From Leisingera sp. S132 (GTDB lineage: Bacteria; Pseudomonadota; Alphaproteobacteria; Rhodobacterales; Rhodobacteraceae), in NCBI RefSeq assembly GCF_025144465.1, contig NZ_CP083553.1, forward strand, positions 921,001-985,000: a stretch of 64,000 nt of DNA, written 5' to 3'. Position 1 is the first letter of the stretch. The number at the start of each line of letters is the position of its first letter. This document shows positions 18,154 through 26,953 of the stretch, in pieces. The notes beneath the pieces are model-generated. The model saw only the letters and a list, made by a program, of their open reading frames with translations, was not told the DNA's origin and searched no databases. A program made the position numbers and the translations under genes.

Positions 18154-18739
18154 TCAGCGCCGGCGGCACGTCGCTGGAGGGCGCCGCATCAGCGGCGCGC
18201 AGGTACAGCGGCGCAGGCGGCTCGGTCACGGTTTCAAACCGCGCCGCTGCAATGCGCGCAATCGCTTCGGCAATCCCCGGCGGGCTCGCCTCGGGCGCAA
18301 ACGCCAGCCCGGCACCGCGGGCGGCCTCCGCAGCCTCCTGGCGCGGCATCAGACGCGGTGCTTGGCCCGGCAGCGCGGCATAGACCTGATCGCGCGGGGC
18401 AGGCACCGCGGGCAAAGACCCGTCCGCCGCGCGGGCCTCAAACCCGTCGACGCCCACTGCCGGCACTTCCAGCCCCAGCGCCAGCCCGCGGGCGGCGGAG
18501 ACCGCAATGCGGATGCCGGTGAAGTTGCCGGGGCCGATGCCCACGCCGATGGCGTCGAGGTCTGCCCATGCGGCACCGCCCTCCGACAATACCTCTTCCA
18601 GAAGCGGCATCAGCCGTTCGGCCTGACCCCGGGTCATTTCTTCCAGCCGGGAGGCCAGCACCACATCGCCGCGCAGCAAAGCGGCCGCGCAATGCGCGGC
18701 CGATGTGTCAAAACCCAGAACCAGCGGTTCGGCAGCCAT
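18143..18739 (-). CDS. tsaB: tRNA threonylcarbamoyladenosine biosynthesis protein TsaB
   Basis: A 198-aa ASKHA-fold protein, partner of TsaD in making t6A37 on ANN-decoding tRNAs. It begins LVLGFDTSAAHCAAALL and has the diagnostic GVGIGPGNFTGIRIAVSAARGLALGLEVP block near residues 65-93. The C-terminal third is shorter and less conserved than in E. coli TsaB, as is usual in Alphaproteobacteria. It overlaps rimI. Confidence 0.92.
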   Translation of the reverse strand: MAAEPLVLGFDTSAAHCAAALLRGDVVLASRLEEMTRGQAERLMPLLEEVLSEGGAAWADLDAIGVGIGPGNFTGIRIAVSAARGLALGLEVPAVGVDGFEARAADGSLPAVPAPRDQVYAALPGQAPRLMPRQEAAEAARGAGLAFAPEASPPGIAEAIARIAAARFETVTEPPAPLYLRAADAAPSSDVPPALIDE

Positions 18740-18760
18740 CAGATGTCCTTTCGTGCGCGG

Positions 18761-19327
18761 TCAGACGGCAACCGGGCGCACTTCGGTGACTTCCGGGATG
18801 TAGTGGCGCAGCAGGTTTTCGATGCCCATCTTCAGGGTCAGGGTCGAGGACGGGCATCCGGCGCAGGCACCCTGCATATGCAGGTAGACCACGCCGCGGT
18901 CAAAACCGTGGAAGGTGATGTCGCCGCCGTCCTGTGCCACAGCCGGGCGCACCCGGCTGTCCAGCAGTTCCTTGATCTGGTCGACGATCTCGGCGTCCTC
19001 GCCGGAATGTTCCGCATGTCCCGAGGCCGGGCTTTCAGAACCGTCTGCCATCACCGGCTGGCCGGACTGGTAGTGCTCCATTACCGCACCCAGGATCGCG
19101 GGTTTGATGTGGTCCCATTCGACGCCTTCAGCCTTAGTCACCGTGACGAAGTCATTGCCGAAAAACACACCGGTTACGCCTTCAACCGCAAAGATGCGGG
19201 AGGCCAGCGGCGATTTGCCAGCGGCGTCTGGGCTGGGGAAGTCGGCAGTGCCGACCTCCAGAACGGTCTGGCCCGGCAGGAATTTCAGCGTCGCCGGGTT
19301 GGGCGTGGATTCAGTCTGAATGAACAT
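18761..19327 (-). CDS. NifU-like iron-sulfur carrier protein (NfuA-type)
   Basis: A 188-aa protein with an N-terminal Nfu domain (MFIQTESTPNPATLKFLPG, residues 1-90) and a C-terminal NifU domain with the cluster-binding CAGCPSS motif near residue 150 (CxxC). Such proteins carry 4Fe-4S clusters to targets such as lipoate synthase and aconitase. The domain order matches eukaryotic NFU1 and alphaproteobacterial homologues. It is transcribed leftward toward tsaB with a 21-base gap. Confidence 0.9.
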   Translation of the reverse strand: MFIQTESTPNPATLKFLPGQTVLEVGTADFPSPDAAGKSPLASRIFAVEGVTGVFFGNDFVTVTKAEGVEWDHIKPAILGAVMEHYQSGQPVMADGSESPASGHAEHSGEDAEIVDQIKELLDSRVRPAVAQDGGDITFHGFDRGVVYLHMQGACAGCPSSTLTLKMGIENLLRHYIPEVTEVRPVAV

Positions 19328-19396
19328 GTCGGGTCTCCGTTAAGCGTGCCCCCGATATGCGCTCTGCAGCCCGCCAAGTCAAGATTTGGAACGATT

Positions 19397-19996
19397 CTAA
19401 ATCGCATTGCCAGTGGTGTGCTCCAGCGCCTGCTCCAGCCGGTCATCGCCCCAGAACTGTTCCGTCCCGCTGGTAAAGCTGGGCGCGCCGAAAATGCCTG
19501 CGTTCATGGCCTCTTCGGTCTGGTCCCGCAGCGCGGACTTGATCTCCGGCGCCTGCGCCCGCTGCATCAGGCTGCGATCGAGACCGGCCTTGGTCAGGCA
19601 GTCCTGCAGGACAGTTTCATCTGCGATGTCTTTACCCGCGCCAAACTGCGCTTGGAACACCGCCTTGGCGAAAGGTTCAATGCGGTTCTCTTCGGCCGCA
19701 GCCAAAGCCAGCCGCGCCGCGGTCAGCCCGTTCTGCGGGAACACGTCCGGGCGGCAGAAGGGCAGGCCGCGGGCCGCGCAGATCCGCTCCATGTCGCGCC
19801 ACATATAGCGGCCCTTGGCCGGATAAATGTTGAAAGGGGAGGTGTCCCAGCCCTGGGCGGCAAAAATAGGCCCAAGCAGAAACGGCTTCCAGGTAACCGC
19901 AACGCCGCGGGCGGCAGCCATTCCGCCGATACGCATCACGCTCAGATAAGAGTAGGTGGAGGCGAATTCGAACCAGAAAATGATCCTGCCGCTCAT
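19397..19996 (-). CDS. DsbA-family 2-hydroxychromene-2-carboxylate isomerase-like protein
   Basis: A 199-aa thioredoxin-fold protein of the HCCA isomerase/kappa-GST group. The N-terminus IIFWFEFASTYSYLSVMRI carries the active-site Ser/Thr region instead of a CxxC, and GIFGAPSFTSGTEQFWGDDRL near residue 165 is the conserved cis-proline and C-terminal helix block. Known members use glutathione in aromatic degradation; here no naphthalene pathway is near, so a general glutathione-linked isomerase or reductase is more likely. Confidence 0.8.
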   Translation of the reverse strand: MSGRIIFWFEFASTYSYLSVMRIGGMAAARGVAVTWKPFLLGPIFAAQGWDTSPFNIYPAKGRYMWRDMERICAARGLPFCRPDVFPQNGLTAARLALAAAEENRIEPFAKAVFQAQFGAGKDIADETVLQDCLTKAGLDRSLMQRAQAPEIKSALRDQTEEAMNAGIFGAPSFTSGTEQFWGDDRLEQALEHTTGNAI

Positions 19997-20017
19997 CGCC
20001 TCTGCCGTCCCTTCTGG

Positions 20018-20473
20018 TCAGGTGATCGCTTCCAGCTTTTCCTTGCTCAGGTCGCCGGGCACAATGGTGATCGGCACCGGCAGGGCGCCGGAGTTCTTGG
20101 TGAGCTGAGTGACCAGCGGTCCCGGTCCCTTACGGCCGGTGCCAGCGCCCAGCACGAGAACGCCGATTTCCGCATCGCCCTCGATAAAGTCGAGGATTTC
20201 CGGCACCGGTTCCCCCTCGCGGATCACCAGTTCGGGGTCCACGTTCTGGCGGTCGCGCATCCATTTGGCAAAAACCTCAAAATGCGCGTGGATGCGCTCG
20301 CGGGCTTCCTCGCGCATCACCTCGCCGACACCGATCCAGTGGTTGAACTCATCCGGCGGGATGACCGACAGGATGGTAACGCCCGCGCCGGTATGCGCCG
20401 CCCGCATCGCGGCAAAGCGCATGGCGTTCAGGCATTCGCGGCTGTCGTCCAGGACCACAAGGAATTTGCGCAT
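20018..20473 (-). CDS. Universal stress protein (UspA family)
   Basis: A 151-aa cytosolic single-domain protein. It begins MRKFLVVLDDSRECLNAMRFA and has the ATP-binding-type loop GVLVLGAGTGRKGPGPLV (G-x2-G-x9-G-S/T-like) near residues 103-120. USPs respond to starvation and oxidative stress. ATG at 20473 begins the canonical first strand; the longer frame upstream adds a proline- and arginine-rich stretch without homology. Confidence 0.82.
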   Translation of the reverse strand: MRKFLVVLDDSRECLNAMRFAAMRAAHTGAGVTILSVIPPDEFNHWIGVGEVMREEARERIHAHFEVFAKWMRDRQNVDPELVIREGEPVPEILDFIEGDAEIGVLVLGAGTGRKGPGPLVTQLTKNSGALPVPITIVPGDLSKEKLEAIT

Positions 20474-20617
20474 CTTCGCTCTCTCGTTGTTGCACCGCGG
20501 ATCATGGCGCAAGCGGGCCAATCAGGCAATAGAGCCAACGCGCCGTCATCGCTGCGTATTTCTGGCCCTAGACTTTCTGCCGGATAGGATTGCCTTGTCC
20601 CGGTGGAACGGACGGAT

Positions 20618-21481
20618 TTACAGCTGGGTGGCGGCCCAGTCCCAATAAAGGTCCCGTACCCGTTTGGCCACGGGGCCGGCCTGGTAGCGGCAGTCGTCAA
20701 AGGCGGTGACGGGCGTCACCTTGCTCATGTTGCCGGAGAGAAAGATCTCGTCCGCCCCCTCGAAATCCTGATATCCCAGCACGCATTCATGCACGGTGAT
20801 GCCGTCAGCACGCATGTTGCTGATATGGCGCGCGCGTGTGATGCCCGCCAGGAAGGTTCCGTTGGGGACCGGGGTGAAGACCTCGCCGTCGCGGACCATG
20901 AAGACATTGGTGGTGGCGGTTTCGGCGACATTGCCCAGGGCGTCCAGCACCAGCGCGTTGCTGAACCCTTTGCTGCGCGCCTCCCGCAGCATCCGGGCAT
21001 TGTTGGGATAGAGGCAGCCCGCCTTGGCATTCACCACCGCGCTTTCCAGCACCGGACGGCGGAAACGGGTGCGGGTCAGCGTGGCAGAGGCCTCGGGCGC
21101 CGCCATCGGTATTTCCTCCAAGCAGACAGCGAACCGTGTGCTGTCCGCCTTGGGCGCAATCAGCGTCTCGTCGCCGTCGGCGGCCCAGTACATCGGCCGG
21201 ATATAGACCGCGGCGCCGGGGGCAAACCCCTCCAGCCCGTCGCGGATGATCTCCGTCATCTGCGCTGCGGAAAGGGTCGGCGTCATCATCAGTGCCTCGG
21301 CTGAGGCATTGGTGCGGGCGCAGTGCAGGTCCAGGTCCGGAGTTCTGCCGTCAAAGAAGCGCGCGCCGTCAAAAACGGAGGACCCCAGCCACATCGCATG
21401 GTCCGCAGCCCGCATTACGGCCGTATTGCCATCCTGCCAGCTGCCATCGAAAAATGTGCGGATATTGCGGCCAACAGCCAT
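20618..21481 (-). CDS. Class IV aminotransferase, branched-chain amino acid type
   Basis: A 287-aa PLP enzyme of fold type IV. The catalytic lysine is in NAKAGCLYPNN near residue 151; LDALGNVAETATTNVFMV near 179 and GITRARHIS near 211 form the PLP phosphate and strand contacts. It is closest to branched-chain aminotransferases, though D-amino acid transaminases and ADC lyases share these motifs. ATG at 21481 has AAGGAGG eight bases upstream, which fixes the start. The gene stands alone; an 18-bp palindrome lies 187 bp upstream. Confidence 0.8.
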   Translation of the reverse strand: MAVGRNIRTFFDGSWQDGNTAVMRAADHAMWLGSSVFDGARFFDGRTPDLDLHCARTNASAEALMMTPTLSAAQMTEIIRDGLEGFAPGAAVYIRPMYWAADGDETLIAPKADSTRFAVCLEEIPMAAPEASATLTRTRFRRPVLESAVVNAKAGCLYPNNARMLREARSKGFSNALVLDALGNVAETATTNVFMVRDGEVFTPVPNGTFLAGITRARHISNMRADGITVHECVLGYQDFEGADEIFLSGNMSKVTPVTAFDDCRYQAGPVAKRVRDLYWDWAATQL

Positions 21482-21667
21482 GGTTCTGCCTCCTTCTGCT
21501 TGCCGCAAGGGTAGGCAGGCAAAGGTCAGAGGTCCAGACCTGACAGAGCGCCCCCAAGCCGGTGAAGTGGCACTGAAGAAGCGTATTTTTGTATTTTTTA
21601 CAGTGCTTTGAGCGGTTCCTTGGTGCGATTTTACGTCGCGTCGGTTAAGTCAGTATGTCTGACCAAT

Positions 21668-21685
21668 TGTTTCGCGCGCGAAACA
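21668..21685. promoter_or_regulatory. Perfect 18-bp palindrome, possible operator
   Basis: TGTTTCGCGCGCGAAACA reads the same on both strands without a spacer. It lies between the end of the VOC gene and the start of the class IV aminotransferase gene, both leftward, so it would serve the aminotransferase. Absence of a loop and T-run argues against a terminator. The regulator is unknown. Confidence 0.5.
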
Positions 21686-21704
21686 TTCGGACAGAATGGC
21701 TGAC

Positions 21705-22199
21705 CTACTCAACCTCCGCGAGCATCGCCTGCAGGTCCAGCGCTTCGGTTCCCATGGCGAGGCTGCCGTCAGCTGCCCGCGGCCACTCCATTTCCGGCCG
21801 GTCGCGGTAGAGCTCCACCCCGTTGCCATCCGGGTCGCGCAGGTAGATGGCCTCGGAGACGCCGTGGTCGGCTGCGCCCTCGAGCGCGATGCCCGCCTCC
21901 AGCACCCGGCGCAGCACCGCGGCCAGGCTCTTGCGGTCCGGCAGCAGGATGGCGGTGTGGTAGAGGCCGGTCATGTTCGGTGCCGGGGCCGGGCCGCCGT
22001 GCGACTGCCAGGTGTTGAGCCCGATGTGGTGGTGGTAACCGCCGGCCGACAGGAAGGCGGCGGAACTGCCCAGCCGCTGGGTTACGTCAAATCCCAGCAC
22101 GCCGCTGTAAAACCCGATTGCCCGTTCCAGGTCCGACACCTTGAGGTGGACATGGCCGATGCGGGTGCCTGCGGGCAGGGGGTCAGTTCCGGTGCTCAT
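21705..22199 (-). CDS. VOC-family (glyoxalase/extradiol dioxygenase) protein
   Basis: A 164-aa protein with two beta-alpha-beta-beta-beta halves: IGHVHLKVSDLERAIGFYSGVLGFDV at residues 14-39 and GLYHTAILLPDRKSLAAVLRRV about 60 residues later. Metal ligands of the family are present as the first His (GHVHLK), YHTAI and the Glu of NGVELYRD near residue 135. It resembles CatE-like half dioxygenases. The start at 22199 is the first ATG giving a normal N-terminus. Substrate unknown. Confidence 0.75.
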   Translation of the reverse strand: MSTGTDPLPAGTRIGHVHLKVSDLERAIGFYSGVLGFDVTQRLGSSAAFLSAGGYHHHIGLNTWQSHGGPAPAPNMTGLYHTAILLPDRKSLAAVLRRVLEAGIALEGAADHGVSEAIYLRDPDGNGVELYRDRPEMEWPRAADGSLAMGTEALDLQAMLAEVE

Positions 22200-22315
22200 G
22201 ACAGTCTCCAATTGCTTGCTTCCGGCAATATGGAGGCGGCGCGGCGCTGGTTCTATTCCGCAAGGCTGCACCCTTTCCCTGTGGATTTGCACAGCCTGGC
22301 ACTGCGGCACGGCCT

Positions 22316-22384
22316 GCGCGCCGCCAGGCGCGCCGGGCCCAACCGGGCCTGCGCATCTGTGATGCGCGGCAGCCCGGGCGGGAG
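22316..22384 (-). repeat. Composite two-hairpin 3'-end repeat, copy D
   Basis: Read leftward from the stop of the PaaA/PaaC-like gene: CTCCCGCCC (22376-22384), a hairpin GCGCATC/GATGCGC (22351-22367), GTTGGGC (22337-22343), then a GC hairpin with 7-bp arms at 22316-22322 and 22327-22333. Same block order as copies A, B, C and E. Confidence 0.7.
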
Positions 22385-22399
22385 AGCTTCCGCAGGAGA

Positions 22400-23161
22400 T
22401 CAGGCGGCAGGTTTCAGCCCGGCCTTGGCCAGAACGGCAGCAGCCTGCTGTTCCCAGCGGGCTTTCAAATCCGCATTCGGGGTGCGGCGCAGGCCCAGGG
22501 TCTTGAGACCCTCGAATTTTTGCGAGGTCTCGGAACCAAAGCTCGCCGCAACCCGCGGCCACCAATAGTCCGCCAGCTCCTGCAGGGCATCGGCGCCCTG
22601 TGCTTCCACCAGAACCATCAGGCCTTCCTCGGCCAGCTCGGCGTGATGCGCCTCGATGGGCTGGATGGCGCGGAAGGCCTCGGCCAGCGGCTGGTAGGAA
22701 ACATGGCTCAGCTCTTCCAGCTGCACGGTGACGGCTGTCCCCATCAGAAGGTTCATCACCACTGCATCCGCCCAGCCTTCCAGCGGGTAGTTGAACACGG
22801 CGAGGCGCATGTCGTGCTTGCTGCGGGTCTGGCCGATGTCGGCGCCGCGTTCCAGCCGCGCGGTCCAGGGGTGGTGGTCGGCATAGCGTTCTGTATCTGC
22901 GCCAAAATCGCCCATGATACGCAGCACCTTTTCGGCGCTGTCGGATTTTTCCAGAACGATCTTGGCGGCGGCGATGCGCGCCTTGATGCCCGGCCCCTCG
23001 TTGATAATGTCGGCAAAGCCTGCGGCCCCCGCCAGTTCGCTGTCGACAAAGGTCGCCATCATCTTCATCAGCTCGGCGCGGTAGCGCGGCGGCACGTTGG
23101 ACGGGTTGCTCAGCACGCCGCCCTGGGCCAGATAGCTTGCGATGCTCATCTCGTCAGTCAT
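22400..23161 (-). CDS. Extra phenylacetate-oxygenase-type di-iron protein (PaaA/PaaC family)
   Basis: A 253-aa ferritin-like four-helix protein of the phenylacetic acid catabolic family. It keeps candidate di-iron ligands: Glu in FVDSELAGAAGF near residue 41, EELSH near 149 and EAHHAE near 171. It is thus a paralogue of PaaA/PaaC with an apparently complete metal site. It follows paaE by 24 bases and is the last gene of the paa operon. No role is established; it may be an accessory oxygenase subunit or a separate oxygenase fed by PaaE. Confidence 0.7.
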   Translation of the reverse strand: MTDEMSIASYLAQGGVLSNPSNVPPRYRAELMKMMATFVDSELAGAAGFADIINEGPGIKARIAAAKIVLEKSDSAEKVLRIMGDFGADTERYADHHPWTARLERGADIGQTRSKHDMRLAVFNYPLEGWADAVVMNLLMGTAVTVQLEELSHVSYQPLAEAFRAIQPIEAHHAELAEEGLMVLVEAQGADALQELADYWWPRVAASFGSETSQKFEGLKTLGLRRTPNADLKARWEQQAAAVLAKAGLKPAA

Positions 23162-23185
23162 GATCTTTCCTCCCTCGCGCAGGCG

Positions 23186-24259
23186 TTACTGGTCGTAATC
23201 GACCACGACGTTATCGGTCACTGGATAGGCCTGGCACGAGAGCACATAGCCTTTTTCGACCTCGTAATCCTCCAGCGCGTGGTTGGCGACCATTTCGACC
23301 TCGCCCTCCAGCACCTTGCAGCGGCAGGTGGAGCATACACCTGCCTTGCAGGCATAGGGCGCGTCCATGGCGTTCTCGAGCGCCGCGTCCAGCAGGGTCA
23401 TGTCCTTGCCCATTTCGATGGTCTGGGTGGCGCCGTCCAGCGTAATCGCGGCCTTGGTCTGGTTGGCGCTGCTGGCCGCATCCGTTGCGGTGGCCTTGCG
23501 CTTGGCGCGGCCCGGCTGAGCAGAGGCGAACAGTTCGAACTTGATCTGGCTATCGCCTAGACCGGCGGTGCGCAGTGCCGCAGCGATGCCCAGCATCATC
23601 GGCTCCGGGCCGCAGATAAAGGCGGTGTCGACCGACTGAATGTCGATCCAGTGCTCGAACAGCTGGGCGCATTTCTCCTCAGTCACCAGACCGGTGAACA
23701 AGTCGATTTCCTGAGCGTCGGATTCCAGTACATGGATCACATTGAAGCGGCCCATGTAGAGGTTTTTCAGATCCTCCAGTTCCTCGCGGAACATGATCGT
23801 GTTCACGCCCTTGTTGGCGTAGACCAGCGTGAAGGAGGATTTGGGTTCGGCCTCAAGCGTTGTCTTGAGGATCGACAGCACGGGCGTGATGCCTGAACCG
23901 CCGGCAAAGCCGAGGTAGTGCTTTTGCGCCGTCCCGTCGAGCGGGGTGAAGAAGGTCCCCATCGGCGCCATCGCCTGCAGGGTATCACCCGCCTTCAGCT
24001 CGGTGTTAGCCCAGGTCGAAAAGGCGCCGCCGTCGACGCGCTTGATGCCGACCTGCAGGATGCCTTCGTCCTTGCCGGCGCAGATCGAGTAGCTGCGCCG
24101 CAGTTCCTCGCCGTCGAAGTCGCGGCGGAAGGTCAGGTACTGCCCTTGGGTGAAATCGAATTCCTCAGCCGCGCCACCCGCGGGCTTCAGGGTGACAACC
24201 ACCGCATCGCGGATGGTCTTGCGGACGTCGGTGACTTCAAGGTCGTGAAAGCGCGCCAT
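23186..24259 (-). CDS. paaE: Ring 1,2-phenylacetyl-CoA epoxidase, reductase subunit
   Basis: A 357-aa reductase with an N-terminal FAD domain (RRSYSICAG near residue 52), an NADPH-binding domain (GFAGGSGITPVLSIL near 115) and a C-terminal plant-type 2Fe-2S ferredoxin domain with CKAGVCSTCRCKV near 302 plus a last cysteine in VLSCQ. It passes electrons from NADPH to the PaaA di-iron centre. ATG at 24259 is used; an upstream extension overlaps paaD. It lies 10 bases after paaD. Confidence 0.93.
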   Translation of the reverse strand: MARFHDLEVTDVRKTIRDAVVVTLKPAGGAAEEFDFTQGQYLTFRRDFDGEELRRSYSICAGKDEGILQVGIKRVDGGAFSTWANTELKAGDTLQAMAPMGTFFTPLDGTAQKHYLGFAGGSGITPVLSILKTTLEAEPKSSFTLVYANKGVNTIMFREELEDLKNLYMGRFNVIHVLESDAQEIDLFTGLVTEEKCAQLFEHWIDIQSVDTAFICGPEPMMLGIAAALRTAGLGDSQIKFELFASAQPGRAKRKATATDAASSANQTKAAITLDGATQTIEMGKDMTLLDAALENAMDAPYACKAGVCSTCRCKVLEGEVEMVANHALEDYEVEKGYVLSCQAYPVTDNVVVDYDQ

Positions 24260-24269
24260 CAGGGTCTCC

Positions 24270-24743
24270 TCAGATGCACTTGAAATAATCAAAGGGTTCG
24301 AGGCAGTCCTGGCAGCGCCAGTGGGCCTTGCAAGGGGTCGAGCCGAACTGGCTGACCTTGGTGACATGTGTGCTGCCGCAGTGCGGGCATTTCTCGGGGC
24401 CGCCTGCGGGCTGGGGCGGGGCGATGCCGTAAGCCTCCAGCTTGGTGCGGCCTTTTTCCGACAGCCAATCGGTGGTCCAGGCCGGCGAAATCTGCGTTTT
24501 GAGCCGCAGATCAGTGATGCCGCGGCCGCGCAGGGCGGTCTCAATATCCATGGCGATCACCGCTGTGGCCGGGCAGCCGGAGTAGGTCGGGGTTACGGTG
24601 ACCACCAAAGTCTTCCCTTCCCAGGCCACATCGCGGATGATGCCCAGGTCCACCAGCGAGATCACCGGGATCTCCGGGTCCGGCACGGCGTCGAGCCAGT
24701 CCCAGACTTGGGTGATGCTTGGCTGAGTTGTCACTTGGCTCAT
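24270..24743 (-). CDS. paaD: Phenylacetyl-CoA epoxidase assembly protein PaaD
   Basis: A 157-aa MIP18/DUF59 domain protein (WDWLDAVPDPEIPVISLVDLGI, with the family's VTVTPTYSGCPAT block near residue 45) plus a C-terminal zinc-ribbon-like tail CPHCGSTHVTKVSQFGSTPC with further cysteines. It is thought to help insert or mature the metal centres of the Paa oxygenase. Position between paaC and paaE is standard. Confidence 0.92.
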   Translation of the reverse strand: MSQVTTQPSITQVWDWLDAVPDPEIPVISLVDLGIIRDVAWEGKTLVVTVTPTYSGCPATAVIAMDIETALRGRGITDLRLKTQISPAWTTDWLSEKGRTKLEAYGIAPPQPAGGPEKCPHCGSTHVTKVSQFGSTPCKAHWRCQDCLEPFDYFKCI

Positions 24744-24842
24744 GCGGTTACCCTCATTGGCTGTTCCGCCCGGACTTCCCAGCGGAAGCGGGCCTCACCC
24801 CCGTTTGACGCCGGGGATGCCCTCAGTTCCTTGGCCGAGGCC

Positions 24843-25604
24843 TTACCACTTGGCGCCTGGATAGGCGCGCTGCAGCCATTGCATCTGGGTCAGCAGGTGG
24901 CCCAGATGCTCTGTGTGCATCGCACCGGTGCGCCCGCCTTTGTGGGCAAAGCGGCTTTCGGGAATGGACAGCGTCGCATCACCCAGGATGCGGGACACCA
25001 GTGCGTCGTATTCTTCGCGCAGGGCCGCCGGATCGGGGGCGATGCCAGCCTTCACCATTTCGGCGTCCACATCGTCGGACTGGAACATCTCGCCCACATA
25101 GGGCCAGAGGTAATCCAGCGCCTCCTGCATCCGGCGGTGGCTTTCCCCGGTGCCGTCGCCCAGCCCCACCACAGTGTCGGCGGAGCGTTCCAGGTGATAG
25201 GCCACCTCTTTCGTGGCTTTCTCGGCAATTGCGGCAACGCGTTCGTCCGATGATTTCATCAGCCGGCCCAGCTGGATCGAATGCCAGGCGTCAAACAGGA
25301 ACTGGCGCATCAGGGTGCGGCCGAAATCGCCGTTCGGCACCTCGCACAAGAGCACGTTGCGGAAATCCCAGGCGTCGCGCAGGAAGGCAAGATCGTCGGC
25401 GGATTTGCCTTCGCCTTCAACTTCGGCGGCAAGGCCGAGCCACATTTGGGTCTGGCCGATCATGTCCAGCGCAGTGTTGGCCAGCGCGATGTCCTCTTCC
25501 AGCACCGGCGCGTGGCCGCACCATTCGCTGACGCGGTGGCCGAGGATCAGGGTGTTGTCCCCCATCCGCAGCAGGAACTGGAAAAATGCGTCTTCGCGGG
25601 CCAT
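24843..25604 (-). CDS. paaC: Phenylacetyl-CoA epoxidase structural subunit PaaC
   Basis: A 253-aa ferritin-like subunit without a working di-iron site that forms the heterodimer scaffold with PaaA. It begins with LRMGDNTLILGHRVSEWCGHAPVLEEDIALANTALD-type sequence typical of PaaC, and ends with the HTEHLGHLLTQMQWLQRAYP block. Its start overlaps the stop of paaB by one base. The downstream gap to paaD is 99 bases. Confidence 0.92.
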   Translation of the reverse strand: MAREDAFFQFLLRMGDNTLILGHRVSEWCGHAPVLEEDIALANTALDMIGQTQMWLGLAAEVEGEGKSADDLAFLRDAWDFRNVLLCEVPNGDFGRTLMRQFLFDAWHSIQLGRLMKSSDERVAAIAEKATKEVAYHLERSADTVVGLGDGTGESHRRMQEALDYLWPYVGEMFQSDDVDAEMVKAGIAPDPAALREEYDALVSRILGDATLSIPESRFAHKGGRTGAMHTEHLGHLLTQMQWLQRAYPGAKW

Positions 25605-25888
25605 TACATCGCCCCCACTTCTTCGGGGATGTCAAAGAAGGTCGGGTGGCGGTAGACCTTGCTTTCCGACGGCTCATAAAGCGGGCCCTTGTCGCTGGGC
25701 GAGGAAGCGGAAATGTGGTTGGCTTCCACAACCCAGATCGACACGCCTTCGTTGCGGCGGGTGTAGACGTCGCGGGCGTTCTTGATCGCCATTTCCGCGT
25801 CCGGCGCATGCAGGGAGCCGACGTGGCGGTGGCTCATGCCGTGCTGGCCGCGGATGAAGATTTCCCAGAGGGGCCATTCGTTTTTCAT
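25604..25888 (-). CDS. paaB: Phenylacetyl-CoA epoxidase subunit PaaB
   Basis: A 94-aa protein with the conserved WPLWEIFIRGQHGMSHRH opening and VYTRRNEGVSIWVV middle. PaaB bridges PaaAC heterodimers in the complex. It sits 63 bases after paaA and touches paaC, as in other Rhodobacteraceae. Confidence 0.94.
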   Translation of the reverse strand: MKNEWPLWEIFIRGQHGMSHRHVGSLHAPDAEMAIKNARDVYTRRNEGVSIWVVEANHISASSPSDKGPLYEPSESKVYRHPTFFDIPEEVGAM

Positions 25889-25951
25889 GTCTCAAATCCT
25901 CCTGGCTGAGGGGGCGCTGCGCGTCTGGGCGGGGCGCCGGAATGCTTGGGG

Positions 25952-26929
25952 TTATTCGGCGGCGTGCCGGCGCGCGGCTTTTTTCTTGGCGTGGGCAAGC
26001 AGGCCGTCGCGGACCCAGGCGCCGTCGTCCCAGGCCTTGTTGCGGGCGGCGAGGCGGTCCACGTTGCAGGGGCCGTTGCCTTTGATCACTTCAAAGAACT
26101 CGCTCCAGTCCGGATCGGTGTAGTCGTAATGGCCGCGTTCCTCGTTCCACTTCAGGTCGGGATCGGGGATCGTCAGGCCCAGGTATTCGGCTTGCGGCAC
26201 GGTCTGGTCGACGAACTTCTGGCGCAGTTCGTCGTTGGTGTTCATCTTGATCTTCCAGGCCATCGACTGGGCGGAATGGACCGAGTCCTTGTCGGAGGGG
26301 CCGAACATCATCAGCGACGGGTACCAGAGGCGGTTCAGCGCATCCTGTGCCATCTTCTTCTGCTCCGGGGTGCCTTCGGCCATCTTGCGGATCGCGTCAT
26401 AGCCCTGGCGCTGGTGGAAGCTTTCCTCCTTGCAGATGCGGATCATCGCGCGGGAGTAGGGGCCGAAGGAGGTCCGCTGCAGCGGCACCTGGTTCATGAT
26501 CGCCGCGCCGTCCACCAGCCAGCCCACTGCACCGATGTCGGCCCAGTTCAGCGTCGGGTAGTTGAAGATCGACGAATACTTCATGCGGCCGTCCAGCAGC
26601 ATCTCGGTGATTTCGTCGCGGGAGACACCCAGGGTTTCCGCCGCGCAGTAGAGGTAGAGGCCGTGGCCGGCCTCATCCTGCACCTTGGCGAGGAGGATCG
26701 CCTTGCGCTCCAGCGTCGGCGCGCGGGTGATCCAGTTGCCCTCTGGCAGCTGGCCGACGATTTCCGAATGCGCGTGCTGCCCGATCTGGCGGATCAGCGT
26801 TTTGCGGTAACCCTCGGGCATCCAGTCCTTGGGCTCGATCTTCTCGCCCGCGTCGATGCGCGCCTGGAAGGCAGCCAGCTTTTCCGGATCGTCCTGGGTC
26901 GCTTCGGATTTGATCATCTGAGCATACAT
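25952..26929 (-). CDS. paaA: Phenylacetyl-CoA epoxidase catalytic subunit PaaA
   Basis: A 325-aa di-iron oxygenase subunit that forms the 1,2-epoxide of phenylacetyl-CoA. Di-iron ligand motifs include the Glu of [17 protein letters not shown] (EAGH, near residue 93) and the [11 protein letters not shown] block near 168. The full length and the C-terminal extension [20 protein letters not shown] agree with PaaA. It lies 24 bases after the thiolase gene. Confidence 0.95.
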   Translation of the reverse strand: MYAQMIKSEATQDDPEKLAAFQARIDAGEKIEPKDWMPEGYRKTLIRQIGQHAHSEIVGQLPEGNWITRAPTLERKAILLAKVQDEAGHGLYLYCAAETLGVSRDEITEMLLDGRMKYSSIFNYPTLNWADIGAVGWLVDGAAIMNQVPLQRTSFGPYSRAMIRICKEESFHQRQGYDAIRKMAEGTPEQKKMAQDALNRLWYPSLMMFGPSDKDSVHSAQSMAWKIKMNTNDELRQKFVDQTVPQAEYLGLTIPDPDLKWNEERGHYDYTDPDWSEFFEVIKGNGPCNVDRLAARNKAWDDGAWVRDGLLAHAKKKAARRHAAE

Positions 26930-26953
26930 GTCTGGGACCTCCCCTAGGGTTCG

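Noticed and set aside
17966..20587. Long plus-strand frame (873 codons) across tsaB, nfuA-like and neighbours
   Set aside because: It spans several well-supported minus-strand genes and their gaps and has no recognisable domain; it is a composition artefact.
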